The translations under genes and the position numbers were made by a program. 55,780 bases of DNA, from positions 1-55,780 of the forward strand of contig JAQGMI010000054.1 of assembly GCA_028292435.1 (NCBI GenBank), in the 5' to 3' direction. Shown here in pieces: positions 35,671-44,896 of this stretch; within the stretch, counting starts at the first letter, position 1; every line of letters begins with the position of its first letter. The notes beneath the pieces are model-generated. The model saw nothing but the letters and a program-made list of their open reading frames with translations. It was not told where the DNA came from and ran no database searches. Origin of the DNA: Betaproteobacteria bacterium (lineage in GTDB: Bacteria > Pseudomonadota > Gammaproteobacteria > Burkholderiales > SG8-41).

Positions 35671-37431
35671 ATGCGACAAATGACCAGCACGGAATTGTAT
35701 GGGCGCCTGCTGCGCCACATTGCGCCGTACCGGTTTATTTTTGGCATGGCGCTCCTTGGTATGGTTATCGTGGCGCTCACTGAAATCGCGCTGCCGGCGC
35801 TGATGAAGCCGCTCCTCGACGGCACCTTTGTGTACAAAGATGCCACGCTCATGCGCTGGATGCCGCTCATCATCCTCGGTATTACCGCGGTTCGCGGTGG
35901 CGGCGATTACATGGCGGCGTACTCAATCAACTACGTCGGCAACCGGCTCGTCATGGATCTGCGCGAAGCGATGTTCGCCAAGTTGTTGGCGCTGCCGACA
36001 GCTTATTACGACGATCACGCGAGCGGCAATCTGATCTCCAAGCTCACGTACGACGTAACCCAGGTGACCGCCGCCGCGACCAGCGTATTGACGGCGATCT
36101 TCAAAGACACCGTCGCGCTCATCGGTCTGCTTGCCTACATGCTGTGGCTCAACTGGAAACTTACGCTGCTGGCGCTCGTGATGACACCGCTCATCGTGGG
36201 CGTGGTGCGCCTGATCAGCAATCGTTTGCGCACGAGCAGCCGTTCCGTGCAGCAGGTGATGGGCGACGTGACGCAGGTTCTGCAGGAAACCATTGAAGGG
36301 CACAAGGTCGTCAAGTTGTTCGGCGGCCAGCGTTACGAAGCCGCGCGCTTTGGCGAACAGGCGAACCGCGTGCGGCGTTTCATGATGAAGCAGGCAACCG
36401 CCGCTGCAGCCAGCGTGCCGGTCGTGCAGCTGCTCGCCGGTATTGCGTTGGCAAGCATCGTTTATCTGGCGACGAGCCAGTCGAATGCCAACGAAATCAC
36501 CGTTGGCGAATTCGTTTCATTCATCACCGCCATGTTGATGCTGACGGCGCCGTTGAAGCGCATTACGAGTGTCAACGAGCCGCTGCAACGCGGGCTCGCA
36601 GCGGCCGAAAGCGTGTTCGAGCTCATCGACCAGGCGGGTGAAATCGACCCCGGCCGCACGGATATCACGCGAGTAGACGGTGAAATCCGTTTCGATAAGG
36701 TGAGTTTTTCGTACGCAAACGCCGAACGCCCGGCGCTCGAGAGCATCACGTTGACCGTTAATCCGGCCGAAACGATTGCTCTCGTCGGTGCCTCGGGCGG
36801 CGGCAAAAGCACGCTCGCCAATCTCGTTCCGCGGTTCTATCGGCCGACCGGCGGACGCATTTTTCTCGACGGCCACGATCTCGAAACGCTGACGCTCGCC
36901 AGTCTGCGCGCCAACATTGCGCTGGTGAGCCAAGACGTCGTGCTGTTCAACGACAGCGTCGCTGCCAACATCGCTTACGGAGTCATGCGCGATACGAGCG
37001 AGGCCGAGATCATCAAAGCAGCCGAGGCGGCGCACGCGATGGAATTTATTCGCGCGATGCCGCAGGGGCTTAACACGCTCGTCGGCGAGAACGGCGTCAA
37101 ATTGTCGGGCGGACAGCGCCAGCGGCTCGCGATTGCGCGGGCGCTATTGAAGAATGCGCCGGTGTTGATTCTTGACGAAGCGACTTCGGCGCTCGACTCG
37201 GAATCCGAACGTCACGTCCAGGCGGCGCTCGAAACGCTGATGCGGGGCCGCACGACGATCGTCATCGCGCATCGTCTTTCGACGATCGAAAAGGCCTCAC
37301 GGATTATTGTGCTTGATCGCGGCCGCATCGCTGAAACCGGCACTCATCGGGAGTTGCTGGCGGCCGGCGGCATTTACGCGCGCTTGCACGATATCCAGTT
37401 CGCGCCCGGGCGCATGCCAGTCACTGCTTGA
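35671..37431 (+). CDS. msbA: Lipid A export ABC transporter, permease/ATP-binding protein MsbA
   Basis: 586 residues from the ATG at 35671 (GTG at 35662 and ATG at 35680 are alternatives). The N-terminal half is an ABC exporter membrane domain with six helices (YRFIFGMALLGMVIVALTEI first); the C-terminal half is the ATPase with GASGGGKSTLANL, Q-loop [28 protein letters not shown] and LDEATSALD, plus His in VIAHRLST. MsbA flips lipid A-core to the periplasmic face. It fits the neighbouring lipopolysaccharide locus. It ends with an 11-base convergent overlap with the flippase-like gene. No obvious Shine-Dalgarno sequence. Confidence 0.93.
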   Translation: MRQMTSTELYGRLLRHIAPYRFIFGMALLGMVIVALTEIALPALMKPLLDGTFVYKDATLMRWMPLIILGITAVRGGGDYMAAYSINYVGNRLVMDLREAMFAKLLALPTAYYDDHASGNLISKLTYDVTQVTAAATSVLTAIFKDTVALIGLLAYMLWLNWKLTLLALVMTPLIVGVVRLISNRLRTSSRSVQQVMGDVTQVLQETIEGHKVVKLFGGQRYEAARFGEQANRVRRFMMKQATAAAASVPVVQLLAGIALASIVYLATSQSNANEITVGEFVSFITAMLMLTAPLKRITSVNEPLQRGLAAAESVFELIDQAGEIDPGRTDITRVDGEIRFDKVSFSYANAERPALESITLTVNPAETIALVGASGGGKSTLANLVPRFYRPTGGRIFLDGHDLETLTLASLRANIALVSQDVVLFNDSVAANIAYGVMRDTSEAEIIKAAEAAHAMEFIRAMPQGLNTLVGENGVKLSGGQRQRLAIARALLKNAPVLILDEATSALDSESERHVQAALETLMRGRTTIVIAHRLSTIEKASRIIVLDRGRIAETGTHRELLAAGGIYARLHDIQFAPGRMPVTA

Positions 37432-38374
37432 GCGCAGGGTCTGCGGCGACATTCTTGGCTGAGTAACCGCTAAGCCACCATAAGAGACTGCCCGGCAGGC
37501 TCGCGGCCGCGAGCGTGAGACCGAACAACACCGACATCGCGAACGCCGCGCTCGGCAGCACATCGACGAAGCCGAATGCGACTACCATCGCGCCTTCGCG
37601 CACGCCCCAGCCGGCGATAGAAATCGGCACGACGGTAACCAGGATGACCGGCGGCACGAGCAATATGCAATCGAGCAGGCTGATCTCGAGATCCATGGCG
37701 CGGCCCAGACAATAGACGATAAGGGCAAAGCCGACGAAGCTCGCAACCGACAGCGCCATGGCCGGCAACGCGTAACGCGGCCGAAAAACCACGCTGCGGG
37801 CCAGTGCCGCCAGTCCAAGCAGCGCCCGCACCGCACGCCAGTGCGCCATGACCTGGGGCAGCCGCCGCAAGGCGAGAAATGCGCCAAAACCCGCAACGCC
37901 GGCACAGATCACGGTGGACAGCGCCCATCGCGCGACCGGGTCAGTCACGATGTCGAACAACCACGGCAATCCCGCGGCGCTCAGGAGAAGCAGCGAGAAC
38001 AGGGTGACAGCACGATCGATGATGATGGTGTTGGCGGCAGCCTTGAAAGTAAGCCCCGCGCGGTAAGCGCACCACACGCGTACCGCGTCGCCGCCGACCG
38101 ATGAAGGTAATGCCTGATTGAAAAAATGGCCGATCAAGACGAGTTGCAATGCGGTTTTGAAATTGAGCTGCGAGCCGTTGGCCTGGACGATGGCGAGCCA
38201 GCGCAGCGTGTGCAACAGCGCAATCGACAAAGCGATCGCGACGCCAACGACCAGCGTGAACAGGTCTACTTTCGCCAGGTTTGCGCCCACGCCGCGAACA
38301 TCGAACGCACGCAGCACAATCGCGATGAGCACGAGCGAAATCGCAATTTTCAGCAGCGGCTTCCAGATTTTCAT
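37421..38374 (-). CDS. Flippase-like membrane protein (lysylphosphatidylglycerol synthase TM region/UPF0104)
   Basis: 317 residues with about eight membrane helices. Family marks are HTLRWLAIVQANG, the GHFFNQALPSSVGGDAVRVW block near residue 80-100 and PISIAGWGVREGAMVVAF near residue 250. The family spans the N-terminal flippase part of MprF and many proteins near glycolipid genes. It overlaps wecB by 4 bases and forms an operon with wecB and a GT2 transferase, so transport of a lipid-linked sugar is a fair inference. Confidence 0.85.
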   Translation of the reverse strand: MKIWKPLLKIAISLVLIAIVLRAFDVRGVGANLAKVDLFTLVVGVAIALSIALLHTLRWLAIVQANGSQLNFKTALQLVLIGHFFNQALPSSVGGDAVRVWCAYRAGLTFKAAANTIIIDRAVTLFSLLLLSAAGLPWLFDIVTDPVARWALSTVICAGVAGFGAFLALRRLPQVMAHWRAVRALLGLAALARSVVFRPRYALPAMALSVASFVGFALIVYCLGRAMDLEISLLDCILLVPPVILVTVVPISIAGWGVREGAMVVAFGFVDVLPSAAFAMSVLFGLTLAAASLPGSLLWWLSGYSAKNVAADPALKQ

Positions 38375-39474
38375 GCGCCGCCGTCCAGGAACGAACGCGC
38401 GATGTCATGGATGCGCGCCGCCGCACGTCCATCGCCGTACGGCGAACCGCCGCGCGCCATGCGCGCGTAGGCCGCGTCATCCCTCAATAGCCGCGTTACT
38501 TCCCCGACTATAGTCTCTCGGCTGGTGCCGACAACCTTCGCGACGCCCAATTCGACCGCTTCGGGCCGCTCGGTCACCTCGCGCAGCACCAGCACGGGTT
38601 TGGCGAGCGCCGGTGCTTCCTCCTGGATGCCGCCCGAATCGGTCAGAATTAAACGCGCCTGCTGCATGGCCGCGACGAGTTCGGGGTAAACGAGCGGTTC
38701 GCTAAGCGTAACTTGCGGATTTCCGCCAAGCAGCTTGTGGACTGTGGCGCGCACGTTGGGGTTGGGATGAACCGGATACAGCAATCTAAGCTGCGGAAAT
38801 GCTTTGCAGAGGTCGAGTACTGCAGTGCAGATGTCGGCGAGGGGGGGGCCAAAGTTTTCGCGCCGATGCGCCGTCAGCAGAATGTCGTGGTCGAACCGGC
38901 GCGCCGGCTGCCGTTTCAGCTTGGCAGTGGTGAAGTGCAGCGCGTCGATGACGGTGTTTCCGGTGAGATGCGCGCGCGCTGGCACGGCGTGCTCGGCGAC
39001 GACGTTGGCACGCGCTTTTTCAGTCGGACAGAAATGCAGGTCGGCAAGCCGTGTCACGGCGACGCGGTTGAATTCTTCGGGAAACGGATTTCTGATATCG
39101 AACGTGCGCAGGCCGGCCTCGACGTGCGCGAATGGAATTTGCCGGTAAAAGCAACTCAGCGCCGCGCACATCACTGTCGTGGTGTCGCCTTGGGCAAGCA
39201 CCAGGTCGGGTTTGGCGGCGGCAAAATACTGTTCGAATGACTGCATCAGCCGGGCCGTCAGCTCACCGAGTGACTGGTTGTCACTCATGACCCGCAAATC
39301 CTGATCGATGCCGAGATCGAACCATGCGAGCAGCGGCGTCAAAAGGTCGCGATGCTGGCCCGAGCCCAGAACTTCAACTTCTAATCCGGTGTCTGCGCGC
39401 AAGACCTGAATCACGGGCGCCATTTTGATGACTTCAGGGCGGGTGCCGACGATGCAGGTGATCTTCTTTTTCAT
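38371..39474 (-). CDS. wecB: UDP-N-acetylglucosamine 2-epimerase (non-hydrolysing)
   Basis: 367 residues: VGTRPEVIKMAPVIQVL, QGDTTTVMCAAL, HVEAGLRTFDIRNPFPEEFNRV, TAHRRENFGPP, LILTDSGGIQEEAPAL and VLREVTERPEAVE cover the whole family pattern. It interconverts UDP-GlcNAc and UDP-ManNAc. An uninterrupted C8 run on the coding strand (38841-38848) lies in the FGPPLAD codons. A second, divergent epimerase is at 49760. The operon with a GT2 enzyme and flippase-like protein suggests ManNAc-containing glycan or glycolipid. Confidence 0.92.
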   Translation of the reverse strand: MKKKITCIVGTRPEVIKMAPVIQVLRADTGLEVEVLGSGQHRDLLTPLLAWFDLGIDQDLRVMSDNQSLGELTARLMQSFEQYFAAAKPDLVLAQGDTTTVMCAALSCFYRQIPFAHVEAGLRTFDIRNPFPEEFNRVAVTRLADLHFCPTEKARANVVAEHAVPARAHLTGNTVIDALHFTTAKLKRQPARRFDHDILLTAHRRENFGPPLADICTAVLDLCKAFPQLRLLYPVHPNPNVRATVHKLLGGNPQVTLSEPLVYPELVAAMQQARLILTDSGGIQEEAPALAKPVLVLREVTERPEAVELGVAKVVGTSRETIVGEVTRLLRDDAAYARMARGGSPYGDGRAAARIHDIARSFLDGGA

Positions 39475-39496
39475 GGCGAGACGCGCGGCCAGTCGT

Positions 39497-40261
39497 TCAT
39501 TTGAACCCGCGCACGCGCCATGTCACGAGCTTTCGGAGCAGCCGGGTCGTATTGCCGCCGACATCCATTTTGCTGGCGCTTTGTTTCAAGTCATACCGGA
39601 GCTCAAGCGGGATTTCGGCCATTTTTGCGCCGATCCGATTGAGCTTTAGCAAGAGTTCCACCATGCATGCAAATCCGCGCTCCTCGATCAACCGGGCGCC
39701 ATAACGGGCGCGCGCCTGCTGCAGCAAGGCGACCCGGTAACCGCGAAAACCGCAGGTGTAGTCCCGCACGCCATGGCACCAGTGCAATAGCTTGAACAGT
39801 GTTGCCGCCCCCAGACTCAGGAATTGGCGATGCGGCGCAACGCCCGCTGTGCTTGCGCCGGCACGGTAGCGCGACGCAATCACGACGTCAGCGCCGTGGT
39901 CGAGCGCCGCGAGCATTGGGGCAAATTGCCGCGGGTGATGCGTGTCATCGCAATCCATGATGAACATCACATCCGGGGCAGCGCCGTGCGTCGCGACGTG
40001 TTCGATCAGGCAACGCAGGCCTTCGCCCAGTCCATGATTGACCGGTTTGCCGATAATTTCGACATTGAGCCGGCCTTGCCATTCGTGTGCGCGTTCCACT
40101 GTGCGGTCAGTGCAACCGTCGTTGTAAAGAACGATTCGGTAATTTGCGGGCGAGTCCGCGAAAACATCCTTGAAGCGCGGAAACAGCGCCGGAATTGTGG
40201 CTTCCTCATTGTATGCGGGCAGCCCGATCCAGACGGTGCGCGCGTTCGCTTCAGCTGACAT
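39497..40261 (-). CDS. Glycosyltransferase family 2 (dolichyl-phosphate-sugar synthase-like)
   Basis: 254 residues. WIGLPAYNEEATIPALFPRF opens the GT-A fold, LYNDGCTDRT binds nucleotide, and the metal-binding acidic motif is MDCDDTHHPRQ. YTCGFRGYRVALLQ is the later conserved block of the DPM1/polyisoprenyl-phosphate glycosyltransferase type. No C-terminal membrane helices are evident. It may charge polyprenyl phosphate for the divergently encoded GT39-like enzyme. It is the first gene of the wecB operon. Confidence 0.85.
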   Translation of the reverse strand: MSAEANARTVWIGLPAYNEEATIPALFPRFKDVFADSPANYRIVLYNDGCTDRTVERAHEWQGRLNVEIIGKPVNHGLGEGLRCLIEHVATHGAAPDVMFIMDCDDTHHPRQFAPMLAALDHGADVVIASRYRAGASTAGVAPHRQFLSLGAATLFKLLHWCHGVRDYTCGFRGYRVALLQQARARYGARLIEERGFACMVELLLKLNRIGAKMAEIPLELRYDLKQSASKMDVGGNTTRLLRKLVTWRVRGFK

Positions 40262-40374
40262 AAGTACGCAGGCGGCTGCGGCAACCAGGGCGGCCCAAGT
40301 GCTTTAAAATGCGGACACCACCGCGAGCGCGCGGCTGGGAACAAACTGCGGCAGTGCTAAGTGCCGTTGACAAG

Positions 40375-41766
40375 ATGAGCCCGACTCCCTGTTCAGCAAA
40401 AATGTGGTGGTGGTTGTATGCCGCCGCCGCTTTGAGCTTGTTCACTACGCTCACGCTTCCCTATGTTGGCGAGGAAGCGGTTTATACCATCACGTCGCTT
40501 GAAATGCGACTCAATCAGGACTTCTTCGTCACAACGTTGTACGGCGCAAGCTATGGCCGGCCGCCGTTGCTTAACTGGCTCGTCATCCCGCTCGCCGAAA
40601 TTCTCGGTTGGGACCGCATGCTGATCGCATCCCGACTCGTGACCGCGACGGCGACGGTTTTGACCGGACTTGTGCTTGCGTGGCTTACCTTGAATCTTAC
40701 CCGAAACCGCGCGCTTGCCGCATTCAGCGCCGTCGTTTTCCTGAGCGGCGATGCACTTTTTTATCGCGGCTGGCTCGCCTACGCAGATTCGTTGTTGACC
40801 TTGTTCGTGTTCGGTTCGATTGCGTGCTTGTGGGTTGCCGTATTGCGCCGACAGGCTGGCTGGATCTGGCTCGCGGTGGTCCTTGTGACCTGCGGCTTTC
40901 TGGCGAAAGTGCAGACGGCGTACTTGTTTTACGGCGTCGCGTTCGTGGTGCTGGCGGCGGATGCGACTGCGCGACGATTTCTCTTGAGTCCGGGTTCGAT
41001 CATTGCGCACGCGGTCGCGGTCGCAGCACTTTTCGCCTGGAACGGCTACTTCACGCATGGAACCCAAAGCACGGGCACCGCTGTCGACATCATCCAGAAG
41101 ATAAAAAGCGTCGATGTCGGCGACTACATGAATCAGCTATGGGCGTTTCCTCTGGAGACCCTGCTGCGGTTCGCCCCGGCGAGCCTGATCGCGCTTTATT
41201 ACTGGTGGCATAACCGGTCTGCCGCGCCGCAGGAATCGCCGGCGGCGTTTCCGTGGCGGACGCTGCTCGCCATACTAATCATCAACTATCTGCCTTACTG
41301 GATTGGCCCCAAGACGAGCATCCGCTACGTAATGCCGCTTTACCCGCTGGCGGCACTGGCGCTCGCCGGGGCGATCTGGAACTACGGCGAGCGGCCACGG
41401 ATGATTGCCACGCGCTGGTTCATCGGTGCGGTGGTGCTCAGATACGTGATCGGCTGGTGGATCTTTCCGTGGTATCAGGAGCAGTACCGCGGCGACTATG
41501 CGGCGGTCGCGGCCCGGATCGCGGCGAAGACGGGCGATTTCCCGCTTTACGCGACCGACGTTTCGGCGACGGGCCTCGCAGTTTCGGCGCATATCGACGC
41601 GCTGCGTTATCCCAAGCCGTACCTGCGCTTGCCGCCGGTGCAATGGAGCGATGGCTTTGCGATGAGCTACACCGCCAATCCGGAACTCGGACAGGTCAGC
41701 GCAAATTATGAATTAGGCGGCAATACACTTTATTTAATGTGCCGCGGCGCTGCGTGCGGGAAATGA
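40375..41766 (+). CDS. ArnT/GT39-like integral-membrane glycosyltransferase
   Basis: About 463 residues from the ATG at 40375; start uncertain, as the frame opens at 40309 and another ATG is at 40402. About ten or more membrane helices. The first periplasmic loop has GEEAVYTITSLEM and SYGRPPLLNWLVIPL, matching the acidic-residue and KPPL-type pattern of ArnT/PMT_2 enzymes that use polyprenyl-phosphate sugars to modify lipid A or glycans. It is divergent from the GT2 enzyme that could make such a donor, and 92 nt upstream of a WecE-like aminotransferase. Confidence 0.8.
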   Translation: MSPTPCSAKMWWWLYAAAALSLFTTLTLPYVGEEAVYTITSLEMRLNQDFFVTTLYGASYGRPPLLNWLVIPLAEILGWDRMLIASRLVTATATVLTGLVLAWLTLNLTRNRALAAFSAVVFLSGDALFYRGWLAYADSLLTLFVFGSIACLWVAVLRRQAGWIWLAVVLVTCGFLAKVQTAYLFYGVAFVVLAADATARRFLLSPGSIIAHAVAVAALFAWNGYFTHGTQSTGTAVDIIQKIKSVDVGDYMNQLWAFPLETLLRFAPASLIALYYWWHNRSAAPQESPAAFPWRTLLAILIINYLPYWIGPKTSIRYVMPLYPLAALALAGAIWNYGERPRMIATRWFIGAVVLRYVIGWWIFPWYQEQYRGDYAAVAARIAAKTGDFPLYATDVSATGLAVSAHIDALRYPKPYLRLPPVQWSDGFAMSYTANPELGQVSANYELGGNTLYLMCRGAACGK

Positions 41767-41858
41767 CGGCAGCGCAGACCGAGCAGTCCGCTATTGTATG
41801 ATGGCGGCCTTGCTCAATTTCAAACGCTTTGCCCCGCGCAGCGCTTCGTGAACCGCTC

Positions 41859-43013
41859 ATGACCAAAATACCATTCAACCGGCCGGATGCCGTCGGCGCC
41901 GAGCTCGCCAACATCGCCGATGCGCTTGGCCGCGGTCATTTATCGGGCGACGGCTATTACACCAAGCGCTGCCATCAGTGGCTCGAGCAGCGGCTCGGCT
42001 GCCAGCGCGCGCTGCTCACGCACTCGTGCACCGGCGCGCTGGACATGGCCGCGATCCTGTGCGATCTCAAGCCCGGCGACGAAGTCATCATGCCGTCGTA
42101 TACCTTCGTCTCGACCGCCAATGCATTCGCGATGCGAGGTGCGGTGCCGGTGTTCGTCGACGTACGCGCGGACACGATCAATATCGACGAGCGCCTGATC
42201 GAAGCCGCAATTACGCCGCGGACACGCGCAATCGCCGTCGTGCACTATGCAGGTCTCGCCTGTGAGATGGATGCGATAATGGCGATCGCACAGCGCCACG
42301 ACCTGCTCGTGGTCGAAGATGCTGCGCAGGCGCTGCTCTCGACGTACAAAGGCCGACCGCTCGGCACGATCGGTCATTTCGGCTGCTTCAGCTTCCATGA
42401 AACAAAAAACGTATTAAGCGGTGAAGGCGGCGCACTGATCATCAACGACGAGCGCTTTGTCGAGCGCGCCGAAATCGTGCGCGAAAAAGGCACCGATCGC
42501 AGCCGGTTCCTGCGCGGTGAAGTCGACAAATACACGTGGGTGGATCTGGGGTCGTCGTATCTGCCGAGTGAACTGATCGCGGCGTTTCTCGATGCCCAAC
42601 TCGCACACGCCGATAAAGTCATTGCACGGCGGCGCGCGGTATGCGCTCGTTACAGCGTGGGACTGTCTGAACTTGCGGCCTCAGGCGCGATGGAGATTCC
42701 GCCTGAAGTGCCCGCTGACCGTTTGGCCAACGGCCATATTTTCTACGTGCTCGCCGATTCGCTGGCCACCCGCGTCGCACTCGCGGTCGACCTGAAATCG
42801 CACGACGTGCATTCGGTTTCGCATTACGTGCCGCTGCATTCATCGCCGGGCGGACGTAAATTCGCCCGGGCGCACGGTAATTTTACGGTGACGGACGACA
42901 TCAGCGACCGCCTCTTGCGTCTGCCGCTTTATTTCGGCATCACCGATGCCCAGGTCGATGCGGTCATCGACGCGGTCAAGGCGTTTTATTCCAAACGCGC
43001 GGCCGGCCGTTAA
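41859..43013 (+). CDS. wecE: DegT/DnrJ/EryC1 aminotransferase, WecE (RffA)-like
   Basis: 384 residues from the ATG at 41859. PFNRPDAVGAELANIADAL and GHLSGDGYYTKRCHQWLE are close to WecE; PLP-binding segments are HSCTGALDMAA, EDAAQALLSTYKG and the Schiff-base Lys in SFHETKNVLSGEGGAL. WecE converts dTDP-4-keto-6-deoxyglucose to the 4-amino sugar (Fuc4N). The rmlA/rmlB genes for the precursor are not in the window. A GT39-like transferase gene precedes it. The stop codon is 3 nt from the convergent GT9 gene. Confidence 0.85.
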   Translation: MTKIPFNRPDAVGAELANIADALGRGHLSGDGYYTKRCHQWLEQRLGCQRALLTHSCTGALDMAAILCDLKPGDEVIMPSYTFVSTANAFAMRGAVPVFVDVRADTINIDERLIEAAITPRTRAIAVVHYAGLACEMDAIMAIAQRHDLLVVEDAAQALLSTYKGRPLGTIGHFGCFSFHETKNVLSGEGGALIINDERFVERAEIVREKGTDRSRFLRGEVDKYTWVDLGSSYLPSELIAAFLDAQLAHADKVIARRRAVCARYSVGLSELAASGAMEIPPEVPADRLANGHIFYVLADSLATRVALAVDLKSHDVHSVSHYVPLHSSPGGRKFARAHGNFTVTDDISDRLLRLPLYFGITDAQVDAVIDAVKAFYSKRAAGR

Positions 43014-43016
43014 CGC

Positions 43017-44090
43017 TTAAATTTTTAGCGCAGCGTCGAGGGCGGCGGCCACTCGCGCTACGGGCATGTGCTGGAGACAATCGCTGAAGCTGCCGATGTG
43101 GCGGTCGCAACCTTCATGGAAACACGGCACGCACGGTTCCGCGCCCTGTATCAAGGTCACATTGTTCACCCGCTGCGTACCCAGGCGCCGCCACGGATTG
43201 ACCGGCGTCGCGAACGCCTGCGGCCACGGTCCCCACTTCACCGGATTGCTCGGCCCATATAGCGCGACGACGGGGACGCCAACGGCAGCAGCCATATGTG
43301 TGATCGCGGTATCGGGGCCGACGTAAGCGCGCGCCTCACGCAGCATGCAGGCGGTTTGCGCGAGCGTTAGTTTGCCCGTGACGTTGAATGCGCCGGGAAT
43401 GTCGCGCGCGATCGCCTCGACATAAGCGACTTCGGCGCTGTCGCGGCTGCCCGTCAATACGATTTGCATCCCACGTTTCTGCATATGCCCGGCCAGTTCG
43501 ATCCACGCCTCGCGCCGCCACATCTTGTAATTGAACTTGGGATAAGTGTGAAAGACGGCGTAGGGCGCGGTTGTCATGAACGGCAGCTGTCGGACGACTT
43601 CAGCGCATTCAGCGTCGGTACACGCAGCAACCACGTCATAGCAGGGCTCGACTCCAAACACCGCCGCGAGCTTCAGGCACATCAACACGGTATGCGTGTC
43701 GCGATTGTCGAATGCCACCCATTTTCCAAGCAGGCGCTTTTTCCATCGTTGCTTCGGTTCGTCGACCACGAATCCGGCGCGTACAGGCGCCGCGAGCCAC
43801 GCGTAAACTGTCGGGCGGTCGCTCGGAACGGCGGACAGCGCGAGATCGTAACGCCGGAAAATGCTGGCCGCGAGTGCCAGATGCTCGATTGCAGTCGGCC
43901 GCTCGGCGACCGTCAACACATGACGGATATCCCGATTTGCCGCCAGCACGCCTTCGGTTCCGGCAAAAATCAGGACGTCGATCGCCGCCTGCGGCCACGC
44001 TCGCTTGAGCGAGCGGATCAGCGGTGTCGTGAGCAAAACATCGCCGATGCGCCGCGTGACGACGACGAGCACGCGCGCGGGCGGTTTCAT
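43017..44090 (-). CDS. Glycosyltransferase family 9 (LPS heptosyltransferase-like)
   Basis: 357 residues. VLVVVTRRIGDVLLTTPLIRSLKRAWP is the GT9 N-terminal pattern, and YVGPDTAITHMAAAVGVPVVALYGPSNPVKWGP (two adjoining blocks) the ADP-heptose-binding region. Members add heptose or other sugars to the LPS inner core. A Cys-rich C terminus (EPCVPCFHEGCDRH) is common in this type. It overlaps the upstream GT2 gene by 4 bases. Confidence 0.9.
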   Translation of the reverse strand: MKPPARVLVVVTRRIGDVLLTTPLIRSLKRAWPQAAIDVLIFAGTEGVLAANRDIRHVLTVAERPTAIEHLALAASIFRRYDLALSAVPSDRPTVYAWLAAPVRAGFVVDEPKQRWKKRLLGKWVAFDNRDTHTVLMCLKLAAVFGVEPCYDVVAACTDAECAEVVRQLPFMTTAPYAVFHTYPKFNYKMWRREAWIELAGHMQKRGMQIVLTGSRDSAEVAYVEAIARDIPGAFNVTGKLTLAQTACMLREARAYVGPDTAITHMAAAVGVPVVALYGPSNPVKWGPWPQAFATPVNPWRRLGTQRVNNVTLIQGAEPCVPCFHEGCDRHIGSFSDCLQHMPVARVAAALDAALKI

Positions 44091-44896
44091 AAATATTGAC
44101 TCACGCCGAGCGCGGCGACGCTGCGCGTGGACGCAATGAGTTCGTCAAGCAGGCGTTGGTTTTCCGCGAGCCGGCTGCGATCATTCTCGGCATGCCACAG
44201 GTGAAACACCGGTGTAGCAAACCGCCCGCTTTTATGCCGCACACCTGCGTGCAGCAAGCGGATGGCTAGATCGGAATCTTCAAGTCCCCAGCCCGAATAC
44301 GTTTCATCGAGTCCATTCACCCGCATCAAATCCGAGCGCCACGCGGCGAGATTACAGGTTTTTACGCCTTGCCAGCGCTGAGGCGCGGATTTCCGGAATG
44401 CGCCGTCAGCCAGCGTGATCAGCGGCAATATGCGGTTGATGTCACGGCGTATCCAGGCGGCGACCCAGGTCGCGCGCGACCAATGGTGTATCGCCAGTTT
44501 TTCGCGCAGAACGCGTTCGCTGAACGCCGCACTCAGCAGCGCACGATTGCCGGCCACGAACCAGCCGGCCTCGGCGAGGCGTTGATGTTGCGCAACAAAG
44601 TGCGGCGCGGGCACGCAGTCCCCATCGCTGAAGACAATGTAGTCGGCATGGGTGGATGCGAGTGCGCGATTGCGGATCGCCGCGGCGCGAAATCCGCGGT
44701 CCTCATGCCATACGTGAGTGACAGTCCTATCACTTTGCGCTTTGAATGCTTCGATCGCGCGGCGCGTTTCGTCGCTTGAACCGTCGTCGGCGATCAACAA
44801 CTCGAAGGCGGCGTCGCGCTGGGCGGCGTAGCCGGCGAGCACCGCGGTCAAGGCGTCAGGCCGGTTATATGTTGTGACGATGACAGCCGTTTTCAC
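44087..44896 (-). CDS. Glycosyltransferase family 2 with C-terminal galactosyltransferase-like motif
   Basis: 269 residues from the GTG at 44896, which overlaps the upstream stop (GTGA); the longer frame to 45031 is not supported. VIVTTYNRPDALTAVLAGY starts the GT-A fold, IADDGSSDET and FSDGDCVP are nucleotide/metal motifs, and the C-terminal part has ETYSGWGLEDSDLAIRL, the GWGxED motif of the Glyco_transf_7C/chondroitin-polymerase type. It probably adds an LPS core or capsule-type sugar. Confidence 0.85.
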   Translation of the reverse strand: MKTAVIVTTYNRPDALTAVLAGYAAQRDAAFELLIADDGSSDETRRAIEAFKAQSDRTVTHVWHEDRGFRAAAIRNRALASTHADYIVFSDGDCVPAPHFVAQHQRLAEAGWFVAGNRALLSAAFSERVLREKLAIHHWSRATWVAAWIRRDINRILPLITLADGAFRKSAPQRWQGVKTCNLAAWRSDLMRVNGLDETYSGWGLEDSDLAIRLLHAGVRHKSGRFATPVFHLWHAENDRSRLAENQRLLDELIASTRSVAALGVSQYL

